A DNA stretch of 7,411 nucleotides from Bradyrhizobium sp. GTDB taxonomy: Bacteria; Pseudomonadota; Alphaproteobacteria; Rhizobiales; Xanthobacteraceae. The position numbers and the translations under genes are program-made. The DNA is taken from assembly GCA_025960445.1 (NCBI GenBank), contig JAICIT010000118.1, positions 1-7,411 on the forward strand, written 5' to 3'. Shown in pieces: positions 1-5,665 of the stretch; within the stretch, counting starts at the first letter, position 1, and the number at the start of each line of letters is the position of its first letter. Below the pieces are notes generated by a model. The model was given only the letters and a program-made list of their open reading frames with translations. It was not told the DNA's origin and ran no database searches.

Positions 1-222
1 ATGCTCGGCGTCGTCAATCTCGAGCAAAACAACATCATAAAATTGTTCTCGGTGATGGCGGTGGTGCTGATGCCGCCAACCCTGATCGCCTCGATCTACG
101 GGATGAATTTCAAGGTGATGCCGGAGCTCGAATGGCAGCACGGTTATCCTTACGCGCTGGTGGCGATGCTGCTCGCCGCGGTCGGACCTTACGTGTTTTT
201 TAAATGGAAGAAGTGGCTTTAA
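1..222 (+). CDS. corA: CorA-type magnesium/cobalt transporter, C-terminal fragment
   Basis: This is the membrane end of a CorA-family divalent cation channel, which brings Mg2+ (and Co2+) across the inner membrane as a pentamer. The visible 73 residues contain the family signature YGMNF (residues 33-37) at the end of the first hydrophobic segment (about 14-32). A short periplasmic loop containing MPEL follows (about 40-43). A second hydrophobic segment (about 50-69) and a basic C-terminus ending KKWL complete it. This is the normal CorA C-terminal layout. The large cytoplasmic N-terminal domain is missing because the gene begins before the window; the ATG at position 1 is almost certainly an internal methionine. 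The stop is TAA at 220-222. Family assignment is firm; which cation dominates cannot be read from this fragment. Confidence 0.93.
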   Translation: MLGVVNLEQNNIIKLFSVMAVVLMPPTLIASIYGMNFKVMPELEWQHGYPYALVAMLLAAVGPYVFFKWKKWL

Positions 223-360
223 ATGTTAGGTTTTGCGGACTTTCGCGACGTCCGGCCGAGCAAGAACATCGCCTCAATTCGTCCGGTAAAATTTGATGGG
301 TGCACTGAACGCTTACGCGACGGCTTTCTGCGATAACGGGTGATAAGCGCGAGGATCGCA

Positions 361-582
361 ATGGTTGAAAAAGTCGTAACATCACTCCCGAACGTGCTCG
401 ATTTTGCGCGCTATCAGGCCGAGCGCAGCACCGTCTGCAAAGCGGTTGCGATCTCGGCGCGGCTCTGCCGGCATTGCGGAGCGGCGCTGGCGCAAGGCGA
501 GCGCGAGGACGAATGCTCCAGCGCGCTCAACATCGCGCCATCGGGATTTCACGCGGGCGCGCGCAAGCTGTACGCCGATTGA
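361..582 (+). CDS. small Cys-containing hypothetical protein (73 aa)
   Basis: I do not recognise a named family. I chose the ATG at 361 because GAGG at 351-354 sits 6 nt upstream; an in-frame GTG at 340 would add 7 residues but has no obvious ribosome binding site. The product is soluble-looking, with no signal peptide or membrane segment. It has four cysteines, at residues 26, 36, 39 and 52. C36 and C39 form a CRHCGAAL motif resembling half of a zinc ribbon, and an acidic stretch (EREDEC, 47-52) follows. A metal-binding or small regulatory role is possible but is only inference. It stands alone: 138 bp after corA and convergent with the dehydrogenase gene. Support for it being real is the ribosome binding site, an ordered amino-acid composition rather than the Arg/Ala-rich look of shadow frames, and an impression that similar small proteins occur in Bradyrhizobium. 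Confidence 0.68.
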   Translation: MVEKVVTSLPNVLDFARYQAERSTVCKAVAISARLCRHCGAALAQGEREDECSSALNIAPSGFHAGARKLYAD

Positions 583-652
583 TGGATCTTGTTCGATCAT
601 GGTTCACGGCGGCTATCGAGCAGCGTGGAAACCAGATGGATGAGAAATGCCA

Positions 653-690
653 GGGCCCGATCGGTTCTGATTGAAATCAGTATCGGGCTC
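653..690. terminator. nested hairpin between convergent genes, likely terminator
   Basis: An outer perfect 7-bp stem (GCCCGAT at 655-661 with ATCGGGC at 682-688) encloses an inner 5-bp stem (CTGAT at 667-671 with ATCAG at 676-680) that has a TGAA loop. The outer stem can be extended by a G-T pair and a G-C pair to 653/690. It lies 70 bp after the small Cys protein and 59 bp after the end of the oppositely directed dehydrogenase gene, which is where a shared terminator would be expected. Flanks are T-rich but not pure T on the plus strand (CTTGTTCTTC from 694). On the minus strand the sequence after the stem reads TGGCATTTCTC. Termination is therefore inferred from structure and position, not from a perfect T tract. 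Confidence 0.5.
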
Positions 691-749
691 CGGCTTGTTC
701 TTCTGACGCGTTTTCTTCACGCCAACCGCACTTCGCTGGAAAACGCTCT

Positions 750-1505
750 CTAAACGTGCTGACCGCCATTGATGTGGATCTCGGCGCCGTTCACGTAGGA
801 GCTCGTCTCGGTGCATAGCACGTAGATGATCTTGGCCACCTCGTCCGGCGTGCCCAGTCGGTGCAGCGGAATCTGCTGCTCAACGATCTTCTCGGTACCG
901 GGCGACAGGATCGAGGTGTCGATTTCGCCTGGTGCGATCGAGTTGACGCGAACGCCGATGTGGCCGAAATCCGAGGCCATCTCGCGAGTGAGCGACGCCA
1001 GCGCGGCTTTCGAGGTGGCATAGGCCGCGCCCGCGAACGGATGCACGCGAGAGCCCGCGATCGAAGTGACGTTGACCACCGAGCCCTTTGCCGCCTTCAA
1101 TTCCGCTATCAACCCGCGCGCCATCATGATCGGTGCAAAGAAATTGACCCGGAAAACGTGGCTCCAGGTGTCGATATCTGTATCGATCGAGCCGAGCCGG
1201 GCGCCACCTTGCGCCTTCGGCGAGATCGCCGCGTTGTTAACCAGTGCGTGCAGCGCTCCGCTTTCCAGCCGTTCGCGGATCTCGGCAATGGCCCGCGTGG
1301 TATCGTCGTGATCGGCGAGATCGACCTGGATGTGATCCTCCGGCCCGGCGCCCCACGGGCATTCTTCCGGGAACGGATGCCGCGAGCAGGTGATGACGCG
1401 CCAGCCGGCGCTGGAAAAACGGATCACGGTCGCATGACCGATGCCACGGCTGGCGCCGGTCAGAAGCAGCGTACGCCGCGGTCCGTTATGGCTCGTATTC
1501 GGCAT
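750..1505 (-). CDS. SDR-family NAD(P)-dependent oxidoreductase
   Basis: This is a 251-residue classical short-chain dehydrogenase/reductase, a cytosolic NAD(P)-dependent alcohol/carbonyl oxidoreductase. The Rossmann nucleotide-binding motif TGASRGIG is at residues 16-23 and the NNAA motif at 90-93. The catalytic tetrad is N121, S148, Y162 and K166 (YATSK at 162-166). The PG motif is in the substrate-loop region (SIAPGEIDTS) and the protein ends in the usual INGGQHV. Length is typical. R20 within the glycine motif and the SR at 41-42 fit an NADP(H) preference, but this is inference. The ATG at 1505 has an AAGGA ribosome binding site (plus-strand tcctt at 1510-1514) at 4-nt spacing. It begins 20 bp after the pdxH stop on the same strand, so the two are probably co-transcribed. 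The substrate cannot be deduced; the family is too broad. Confidence 0.92.
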   Translation of the reverse strand: MPNTSHNGPRRTLLLTGASRGIGHATVIRFSSAGWRVITCSRHPFPEECPWGAGPEDHIQVDLADHDDTTRAIAEIRERLESGALHALVNNAAISPKAQGGARLGSIDTDIDTWSHVFRVNFFAPIMMARGLIAELKAAKGSVVNVTSIAGSRVHPFAGAAYATSKAALASLTREMASDFGHIGVRVNSIAPGEIDTSILSPGTEKIVEQQIPLHRLGTPDEVAKIIYVLCTETSSYVNGAEIHINGGQHV

Positions 1506-1525
1506 GGCGTCCTTCAGACTCTCGA

Positions 1526-2167
1526 TCAGGGATAAAGCCGCGTTTTGGACCAGGATTGATCCGGTCCGTCGCGGCGGAATTCGATGCGGTCGTGCAAGCG
1601 GAACGGACGGTCATGCCAGAATTCGAACTGCGCCGGGGCGATGCGCCAGCCGCTCCAGCCGGGCGGTCGCGGCACCTCTCCAACGATGTGCTTGGCGGCG
1701 ACCACCGCGATGGCCTGCTCGAACGCAAACCGGCTTTCCAGCGGCTGAGATTGCTTGCTGGCCCATGCGCCGATCTGGGCCTGCTTCGGCCGCGTGGCGA
1801 AATACGCATCGGCCTCGGCTTCACTCACCGGCGACACGTTGCCGCGAACGCGAACCTGACGGCGCAATGATTTCCAGTGAAACAGCAATGCGGCTTTTGG
1901 ATTTGCGGCGAGCTGGCGGCCTTTGGGACTTGCGATGTGGCTGTAGAATACAAAACCTTCGCTGTCGTAGCCCTTCATCAGCACCATTCTCAGGTCGGGC
2001 AACCCGTCGACGTCAACGGTGGCCAGCGCCATGGCGTTGGGATCGCTCGGCTCGGACTTCACGGCCTCCGCGAACCATTCTGCGAAAAGCGCAAACGGTT
2101 CCTCGGCGGCCGTGAAATCACGATCTGTTAACGCCGCCGGGTGTTTGATGGAGGTCGTGTCGGTCAT
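1526..2167 (-). CDS. pdxH: pyridoxamine/pyridoxine 5'-phosphate oxidase
   Basis: PdxH is the FMN-dependent enzyme that oxidises pyridoxine or pyridoxamine 5'-phosphate to pyridoxal 5'-phosphate, the last step of vitamin B6 cofactor synthesis and salvage, in the cytosol. The 213-residue product shows the family motifs in order: RMVLMK (60-65, FMN/phosphate binding), FVFYSH (72-77), SPKGRQL (80-86), RRQVRV (102-107), [16 protein letters not shown] (126-141) and the C-terminal signature [14 protein letters not shown] (181-194), with R190 and H192 as the expected substrate-contacting pair. The protein ends in RLYP, typical of PdxH. The open frame continues upstream to 2245 (26 more residues), but I chose the ATG at 2167 because [10 protein letters not shown] matches the usual alphaproteobacterial N-terminus and gives normal family length. 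Its ribosome binding site is weak. The dehydrogenase gene follows after 20 bp. The gene diverges from the lipoprotein gene. Confidence 0.95.
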   Translation of the reverse strand: MTDTTSIKHPAALTDRDFTAAEEPFALFAEWFAEAVKSEPSDPNAMALATVDVDGLPDLRMVLMKGYDSEGFVFYSHIASPKGRQLAANPKAALLFHWKSLRRQVRVRGNVSPVSEAEADAYFATRPKQAQIGAWASKQSQPLESRFAFEQAIAVVAAKHIVGEVPRPPGWSGWRIAPAQFEFWHDRPFRLHDRIEFRRDGPDQSWSKTRLYP

Positions 2168-2181
2168 TCCGGAGTTCCGAG

Positions 2182-2697
2182 TTGCGTTCGCCCGCAGTCC
2201 AGGAGCCGCTAACGCCCCTGTATAGGTTCGCCCTATATAAGACATGGCGACGCGTTGGCCTATCAGCGATCGGCCGGGCGGGCACGGTAATGACAGTGAT
2301 TCTAATCGCCTCGGGGGCAGGCGGCTGTAGTCAGTTAAGGAACAACAGCGCTTTCGCTAAAATGGAGGATAAGGAAGTCACCGCCTCGGTTGATCCCGGC
2401 CGGGCGGGCGCGCCGGCGCCAACGGAGAGCGACCTCGCTTTCGCCCGCAATGCCGCATCCGACGTGCTGACCAAGGGCGACAAGGATTCAAGCCAGCCGT
2501 GGGAAAACCCCGAGACCGGCGCGCGGGGCTCGGTAACGCCGGTTGCCTCGGCCTATTTGCAGGACGGGCGCGCTTGCCGGGATTTCCTGGCGAGCTATGT
2601 CAACGGACGCAACGAGAGCTGGCTGCACGGATCTGCATGCCAGATTGCTCATGGGCGTTGGGAAATTCATACGCTAAAGCCGTGGACGCAAAGCTGA
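2182..2697 (+). CDS. RT0821/Lpp0805-type surface protein, probable lipoprotein
   Basis: This small exported protein resembles the RT0821/Lpp0805 or 17-kDa outer-membrane surface antigen family; no enzymatic function is known for that family. Reading from the TTG at 2182 gives 171 residues: a basic stretch (YKTWRR, 19-24), a hydrophobic segment (about 25-48) and a lipobox-like GAGGC with C49 as the candidate lipidated residue. Alanine rather than leucine at -3 makes the lipobox atypical. The mature part carries the family-like blocks [14 protein letters not shown] (83-96), [15 protein letters not shown] (106-120) and CRDFLASYV (132-140), and ends in HTLKPW. C132 and C153 could form a disulfide in the periplasm. 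Start choice is uncertain: TTG 2182 has GGAG (2171-2174) at 7-nt spacing, while the first in-frame ATG, at 2290, would leave a signal peptide with no positive charge. Confidence 0.75.
   Translation: MRSPAVQEPLTPLYRFALYKTWRRVGLSAIGRAGTVMTVILIASGAGGCSQLRNNSAFAKMEDKEVTASVDPGRAGAPAPTESDLAFARNAASDVLTKGDKDSSQPWENPETGARGSVTPVASAYLQDGRACRDFLASYVNGRNESWLHGSACQIAHGRWEIHTLKPWTQS
2221..2237. repeat. TATAGG-TTCGC-CCTATA inverted repeat near the pdxH/lipoprotein divergence
   Basis: A perfect 6-bp inverted repeat (TATAGG 2221-2226, CCTATA 2232-2237) has a 5-nt centre. It is followed by further A/T sequence (TATAAG), and the AT-rich patch stands out against its GC-rich surroundings. It lies upstream of the preferred pdxH start and could serve as a -10 region or a regulator site. 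If the lipoprotein gene starts at TTG 2182, the repeat lies inside that coding region. No convincing -35 element is visible on either strand. Confidence 0.3.
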
Positions 2698-2803
2698 CTC
2701 GGGGCTGACCCGTTGCAAAAATGCCACCAGGACCCCAAATGACACGTTGGTGGGCGGGCAGCCCTTCGCTTAACATTTGGTTTCCCTGAAGGAGACGTGA
2801 CGA

Positions 2804-3775
2804 ATGCGCGACCCCTATGAGGTCTTGGGGGTGCCGCGGGGCGCCAGCGCTGCGGCGATCAAGAGCGCCTATCGCAAGCTTGCCAAGAAACATCACCCCG
2901 ACGCCAACAAGAACGATCCGAAATCGGCTGCGCGCTTTGCCGAGCTGAACGCCGCCAATGAAATCATCGGCGACGAGGCAAAGCGCAAGCAGTTCGATCG
3001 CGGCGAGATCGATGCCGAAGGCAAGCCGCGCTTCCAGGGCTTTCCTGGCGGCGATCCGCGAACGCGCGGTGGCCCCGGTGGTTTCGAGACCCATACCTTC
3101 CGCACCGGCGGCGCTGGTCCCGGCGGCTTCGGTGGCGGCGGCGGGTTCGAGGACATCCTCAACAGCATGTTCGGCGGCGCCGCGGCGCGTGGCGGTGCGC
3201 GGCCCGGCGGCGGCACCACCTTCGAGTTCGATACCGGCGGCTTAGCGGTCGATCTCGATCTCAACGTCGCCATGACGGTGTCGCTGGAAGAGTCGGTCAA
3301 GGGCGTGGAAAAGCGCGTCCGGCTGCCGACCGGTAAAGAACTCGACGTGAAGATTCCGCCCGCCGTGGCCGCCGGTCAGCAAATCCGGTTGAAGGGGCAG
3401 GGCGAGACCGCGCCCGGTCACAGGCCCGGCGATCTCCTGATCACCGTTAACATCGCGCCTCATCCTTTCTTCAAGGTCGAGGGCAGCGACCTGCGCATCG
3501 ACCTGCCGATCACGCTTTACGAGGCCGTTCTCGGCGGCAAGGTTCGCGTGCCGACGCTAGGCGGCCCCGTCGAACTGTCGATCCCGAAAAACACCTCCAG
3601 CGGACGGATCTTCCGGCTCAAGGGCAAAGGGCTTCCCAAGCCCACCGCGACGGCCGGCGACCTTTTTGCGACCACCCGCATCATGCTGCCTGACGGGAAC
3701 GACGCGGAACTCGAAGCGTTGATGCAAAAGTGGCGTGACCGACACCCCTACAATCCTCGTAGCGATCTGGGTTAA
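2804..3775 (+). CDS. DnaJ/CbpA-like co-chaperone without zinc finger
   Basis: This is a 323-residue J-domain protein that should stimulate Hsp70 (DnaK) ATP hydrolysis and deliver misfolded clients in the cytosol. The J domain spans about residues 3-66 and has an intact HPD motif (31-33). A Gly/Phe-rich linker follows (about 75-147, with GGFGGGGGF). Two beta-sandwich client-binding domains of the DnaJ C-terminal type come next (about 148-226 and 227-305). The zinc-finger region with CXXCXGXG repeats found in true DnaJ is absent, and the whole protein has no cysteine, so it is a class-B/CbpA-like protein and not DnaJ itself. Start is ATG 2804 with AAGGAG (2789-2794) at 9-nt spacing, a strong ribosome binding site. 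It follows the lipoprotein gene by 106 bp and converges with the anti-sigma gene. No clear heat-shock promoter is visible upstream. Confidence 0.93.
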   Translation: MRDPYEVLGVPRGASAAAIKSAYRKLAKKHHPDANKNDPKSAARFAELNAANEIIGDEAKRKQFDRGEIDAEGKPRFQGFPGGDPRTRGGPGGFETHTFRTGGAGPGGFGGGGGFEDILNSMFGGAAARGGARPGGGTTFEFDTGGLAVDLDLNVAMTVSLEESVKGVEKRVRLPTGKELDVKIPPAVAAGQQIRLKGQGETAPGHRPGDLLITVNIAPHPFFKVEGSDLRIDLPITLYEAVLGGKVRVPTLGGPVELSIPKNTSSGRIFRLKGKGLPKPTATAGDLFATTRIMLPDGNDAELEALMQKWRDRHPYNPRSDLG

Positions 3776-3812
3776 TCGGCCAATCAAGCCACTGATAAAC
3801 CTCACGAACCGG

Positions 3813-3867
3813 AAAAAGGGCGGCCTCGACGAGGGACCAGCGCGGTACAAAACCCCATCGAGGCCGC
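3813..3867 (-). terminator. probable intrinsic terminator of the sigma/anti-sigma operon
   Basis: A perfect 10-bp inverted repeat (GCGGCCTCGA at 3820-3829, TCGAGGCCGC at 3858-3867) encloses a 28-nt loop that can pair further (GGG with CCC). Read on the minus strand, the stem is followed by CC and then five T's (plus-strand AAAAA at 3813-3817). That orientation fits termination of the minus-strand operon, whose last gene ends at 3989. In the plus direction there is no T tract. The long loop makes this less canonical than a tight hairpin. Confidence 0.6.
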
Positions 3868-3882
3868 TTGCGTCGATCGGCG

Positions 3883-3911
3883 GATCGAGCGCGGAACAAT
3901 TCCGCGTGATC
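3883..3911. repeat. tight hairpin with GATC flanks, downstream of the dnaJ-like gene
   Basis: CGCGGAA (3890-3896) and TTCCGCG (3900-3906) form a perfect 7-bp stem with a 3-nt CAA loop. GATC occurs on both sides (3883-3886 and 3908-3911) and can pair to lengthen the stem. No T tract follows on either strand. It may protect or define the 3' end of the co-chaperone transcript, which ends about 115 nt upstream, but a terminator role is not proved by the sequence. Confidence 0.4.
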
Positions 3912-3942
3912 ACCCGGTGCGATTTTGAGACCCCTCGATGTT

Positions 3943-3972
3943 CCAATTCCAGATTTTCAATGTCGGAATTGG
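3943..3972. repeat. CCAATTCC/GGAATTGG inverted repeat
   Basis: A perfect 8-bp inverted repeat (3943-3950 with 3965-3972) has a 14-nt centre. It can be extended by a G-T and a T-A pair, and lies immediately before the end of the anti-sigma gene at 3989. It is the third inverted repeat in the 213-bp convergent gap. No T tract follows, so its role is unknown. Confidence 0.35.
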
Positions 3973-3988
3973 GACAATTGTCTTCCGA

Positions 3989-4759
3989 TCAGCCGCCGCT
4001 CTTTTCGGACTGGTCATAAACCAGCCGCGCCACCTGCGTCAGACGCTCGCGGTCGGTGCCGCCGCTGACCACGTAACCGACACCGCGATCGGCCCAGAAC
4101 AGCGCGCCGTCGCCGTCCTGCTTCGCATACCGCATCTGGGTGGTCTCGGTCTTGGCCCGTGCGGTGTAGACCGTGAAGCGTTCGCCCGACGCACTTTCGT
4201 ACATCAGGAATGATGCGGGTCCGGTAGGACCGGGCAATAGCCGTCCGCCAACCAGCTTCAGTCCGGTCGCGCCCAACTCCGGCGCGCGGACGTCCCAGCC
4301 GCATCGCTTGGTCAGCCATTGCTGCAGATGTGCGCGTTCGCTGCCGGGCACCTCGACCGGATGGCGCACCTCGACCACGTAGAGCCGGTGCGCGTCTAAC
4401 GCATCGACGGTGAAATTCTGGAATGTCGATGGTGAAGCGGCCGCGCCATGGGCCAGCCAACCCAACCCGCCGCCGGCAATGAACGCCGCCAGCGTCGCGG
4501 CGACCGCGCCGTAGAACCATTTGCGCGGCTGCCGCACCAGGCGCTCGATCTCAAGCCGTCTCGGCACCGGCTCATCGGCGACAGAATCGTAGCGCGCATG
4601 CAGCGCGTCCGCCATTGCGAGCCACGATCGCACCCGTTCTGCGTCGTCCGGACGAGACGCGAGCCAAGCCTCGACATCGGCACGACGCTCCGCCGGTAGT
4701 TCGTTGTCGACGTAGGCATGCAATTCGTCTTCGGTGACGGGAATATTGCGGTTGGTCAT
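3989..4759 (-). CDS. membrane anti-sigma factor (partner of the ECF sigma factor)
   Basis: This is a 256-residue single-pass inner-membrane protein expected to bind and sequester the sigma factor encoded just upstream. The cytoplasmic N-terminal part carries an anti-sigma-like start (DELHAYVDNELPAERRADVE, residues 11-30) and a basic juxtamembrane stretch. One hydrophobic segment (about 81-104) spans the membrane, leaving about 150 residues outside, which would be the sensing part. The zinc-binding HXXXCXXC motif of ZAS-type anti-sigma factors is absent. H14 is present, but the only cysteine (C153) is in the outer domain. The protein ends with a conserved-looking block (FWADRGVGYVVSGG, 221-234). 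It follows the sigma gene by 67 bp, and the probable terminator lies downstream. The ATG at 4759 has only a weak ribosome binding site. The signal sensed cannot be told from the sequence. Confidence 0.85.
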   Translation of the reverse strand: MTNRNIPVTEDELHAYVDNELPAERRADVEAWLASRPDDAERVRSWLAMADALHARYDSVADEPVPRRLEIERLVRQPRKWFYGAVAATLAAFIAGGGLGWLAHGAAASPSTFQNFTVDALDAHRLYVVEVRHPVEVPGSERAHLQQWLTKRCGWDVRAPELGATGLKLVGGRLLPGPTGPASFLMYESASGERFTVYTARAKTETTQMRYAKQDGDGALFWADRGVGYVVSGGTDRERLTQVARLVYDQSEKSGG

Positions 4760-4826
4760 GGTCGTTGTCTCTGTCTAATCGAAAAAGTAAAAACGGTCGC
4801 ATCATCTACATGCATAATGCCTGCCA

Positions 4827-5315
4827 TCATTTCACCCGCCTTAGCGCGGCGGGCTTGCCTTCGAGCGCGGCCTTCACATGGGCGCGAGCGCGGGCGAGGC
4901 GCGACATCACCGTGCCGATCGGTACGCCCTGGATGTCGGCGACTTCGCGATAGCTCAAGCCTTCCAGCATCACCAACAGCAGCACCGACCGCTGCTCCTC
5001 CACCAGTGTCGCCAGCGCGCGGGCGATGTCGCGTCCTTCGGCCTCTGTCCCGCTGGCGTCGGGGTTGTTGTCGAGCAGCGGCATGAACTGCGGCCGTCTC
5101 GCCAGCGAACGCCGCCGGTTTTTGTTCAGGTTGGTCAGGATGGTGTAAAGCCAGCTCCTGACATCGCCGCCAAGAAACAGCCGTTCCGAACGCAACGCCC
5201 GCACCAGCGTGTCCTGCACCAGATCGTCAGCGATATCCGCATCGCGCGCGAGTGCGCGCGCATAGCGGCGCAAGGCCGGAATCATGGCTTCGACGCTCTG
5301 GCGAAACGCGGTCAT
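4827..5315 (-). CDS. ECF-family RNA polymerase sigma factor
   Basis: This 162-residue extracytoplasmic-function sigma factor directs RNA polymerase to a small stress regulon. Region 2 (about residues 10-77) contains DADIADDLVQDTLVRAL (26-42 region, core binding and -10 recognition) and DVRSWLYTILTNLNKNRRR (51-69). After a short variable linker, region 4 (about 100-150) holds the helix-turn-helix LSYREVADIQGVPIGTVMSR (120-139), which reads the -35 element. There is no region 1 or region 3, as expected for the family. Start is ATG 5315 with a GGA (plus-strand tcc 5321-5323) 5 nt upstream. The anti-sigma gene follows on the same strand, so activity is most likely controlled by release from that membrane partner. 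I cannot assign a numbered ECF group with confidence. The protein is not EcfG-like in context, since no phyR or nepR is nearby. Confidence 0.93.
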   Translation of the reverse strand: MTAFRQSVEAMIPALRRYARALARDADIADDLVQDTLVRALRSERLFLGGDVRSWLYTILTNLNKNRRRSLARRPQFMPLLDNNPDASGTEAEGRDIARALATLVEEQRSVLLLVMLEGLSYREVADIQGVPIGTVMSRLARARAHVKAALEGKPAALRRVK

Positions 5316-5372
5316 TCACGTCCGTTCGGTTGGCGCGGCCGGGCGCCCAATTTCCGCGAACGCCTTACCCAA

Positions 5373-5400
5373 GATAACACCAATATAACAGCGTTATTCC
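5373..5400 (-). promoter_or_regulatory. candidate ECF-type promoter for the sigma/anti-sigma operon
   Basis: On the minus strand GGAATA (plus-strand 5395-5400) is followed after 16 nt by GTTATC (plus-strand 5373-5378). A GGAA-type -35 and a GTT-containing -10 at this spacing resemble ECF-dependent promoters. The position, about 58 nt before the sigma start codon, suits an autoregulated operon. An ATAAC/GTTAT inverted repeat overlaps it. This is a pattern match by eye only. Confidence 0.33.
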
Positions 5401-5413
5401 GGCTTTTGACGCT

Positions 5414-5460
5414 GCCGGTGCAAACAGCCCATTCGCGGTGCGGATTTGGGCTGTACCGGC
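5414..5460. repeat. long bulged hairpin (6 + 8 bp) upstream of fabI
   Basis: GCCGGT (5414-5419) pairs with ACCGGC (5455-5460), and ACAGCCCA (5424-5431) pairs with TGGGCTGT (5447-5454). This gives 14 perfect base pairs interrupted only by a 4-nt GCAA bulge on one side, around a 15-nt loop. Neither strand has a T tract after it, so it is not an ordinary terminator. Two smaller hairpins follow at 5469-5488 (CTGGT/ACCAG) and 5493-5511 (GCGAG/CTCGC). It may be a DNA dyad for a regulator or part of a structured RNA. Confidence 0.5.
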
Positions 5461-5665
5461 CGGAAGCGCTGGTGTACCTCCAGACCAGTATCGCGAGTTC
5501 GGAGATCTCGCTTTACGTTGCGCAGTGGATTCATCAGGAAACTACTGAACCGGGATTAACGATATCGCGCATCGCGTATCTTCCAGGATGAGACCTCCAC
5601 GAGGATCGCACGCTGCAGCAAGCTCAGCTTCTTAAAATCAGATCACGTCGATTGGGAAATTCTAG

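Larger units (their letters stand above)
5316..5665. other. 350-bp divergent spacer between the sigma gene and fabI
   Basis: No convincing gene is present; the open frame that crosses it on the plus strand continues antisense through the sigma gene and looks like a shadow. The spacer holds the candidate sigma promoter on the minus strand and a cluster of three hairpins (5414-5511). The upstream region of fabI lacks a clear sigma-70 promoter. The best match, TTAACG (5556-5561) and TATCTT (5577-5582), has only 15-nt spacing and is weak. fabI has GGGA (5654-5657) 8 nt before its start codon as a modest ribosome binding site. Confidence 0.6.

Noticed and set aside
236..254. CGGAC/GTCCG hairpin after corA as a terminator
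   Set aside because: The stem is only 5 bp, the loop is 9 nt, and no T tract follows.
350..360. The 11-base word CGAGGATCGCA occurring here and at 5600-5610
   Set aside because: Too short to mean more than chance in 7.4 kb of GC-rich sequence; at 5600 no start codon follows it.
861..1535. A 224-codon plus-strand open frame antisense to the dehydrogenase gene
   Set aside because: It mirrors a well-supported gene, is rich in Arg/Ala as shadow frames in GC-rich DNA are, and has no recognisable domain.
2168..2245. Longer PdxH with 26 extra N-terminal residues from the ATG at 2245
   Set aside because: The extra segment does not look like PdxH, and the shorter start at 2167 gives the usual family length and N-terminus.
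5406..5434. TTGACG with CCATTC 17 nt later as a heat-shock-type promoter for fabI
   Set aside because: The match is partial, lies more than 200 nt before fabI and overlaps the hairpin; it is better explained by the dyad.
4878..5591. A 237-codon plus-strand open frame covering the sigma gene and the spacer
   Set aside because: About 60% of it is antisense to a clear sigma factor gene, and the rest has low-information composition with no known motif.
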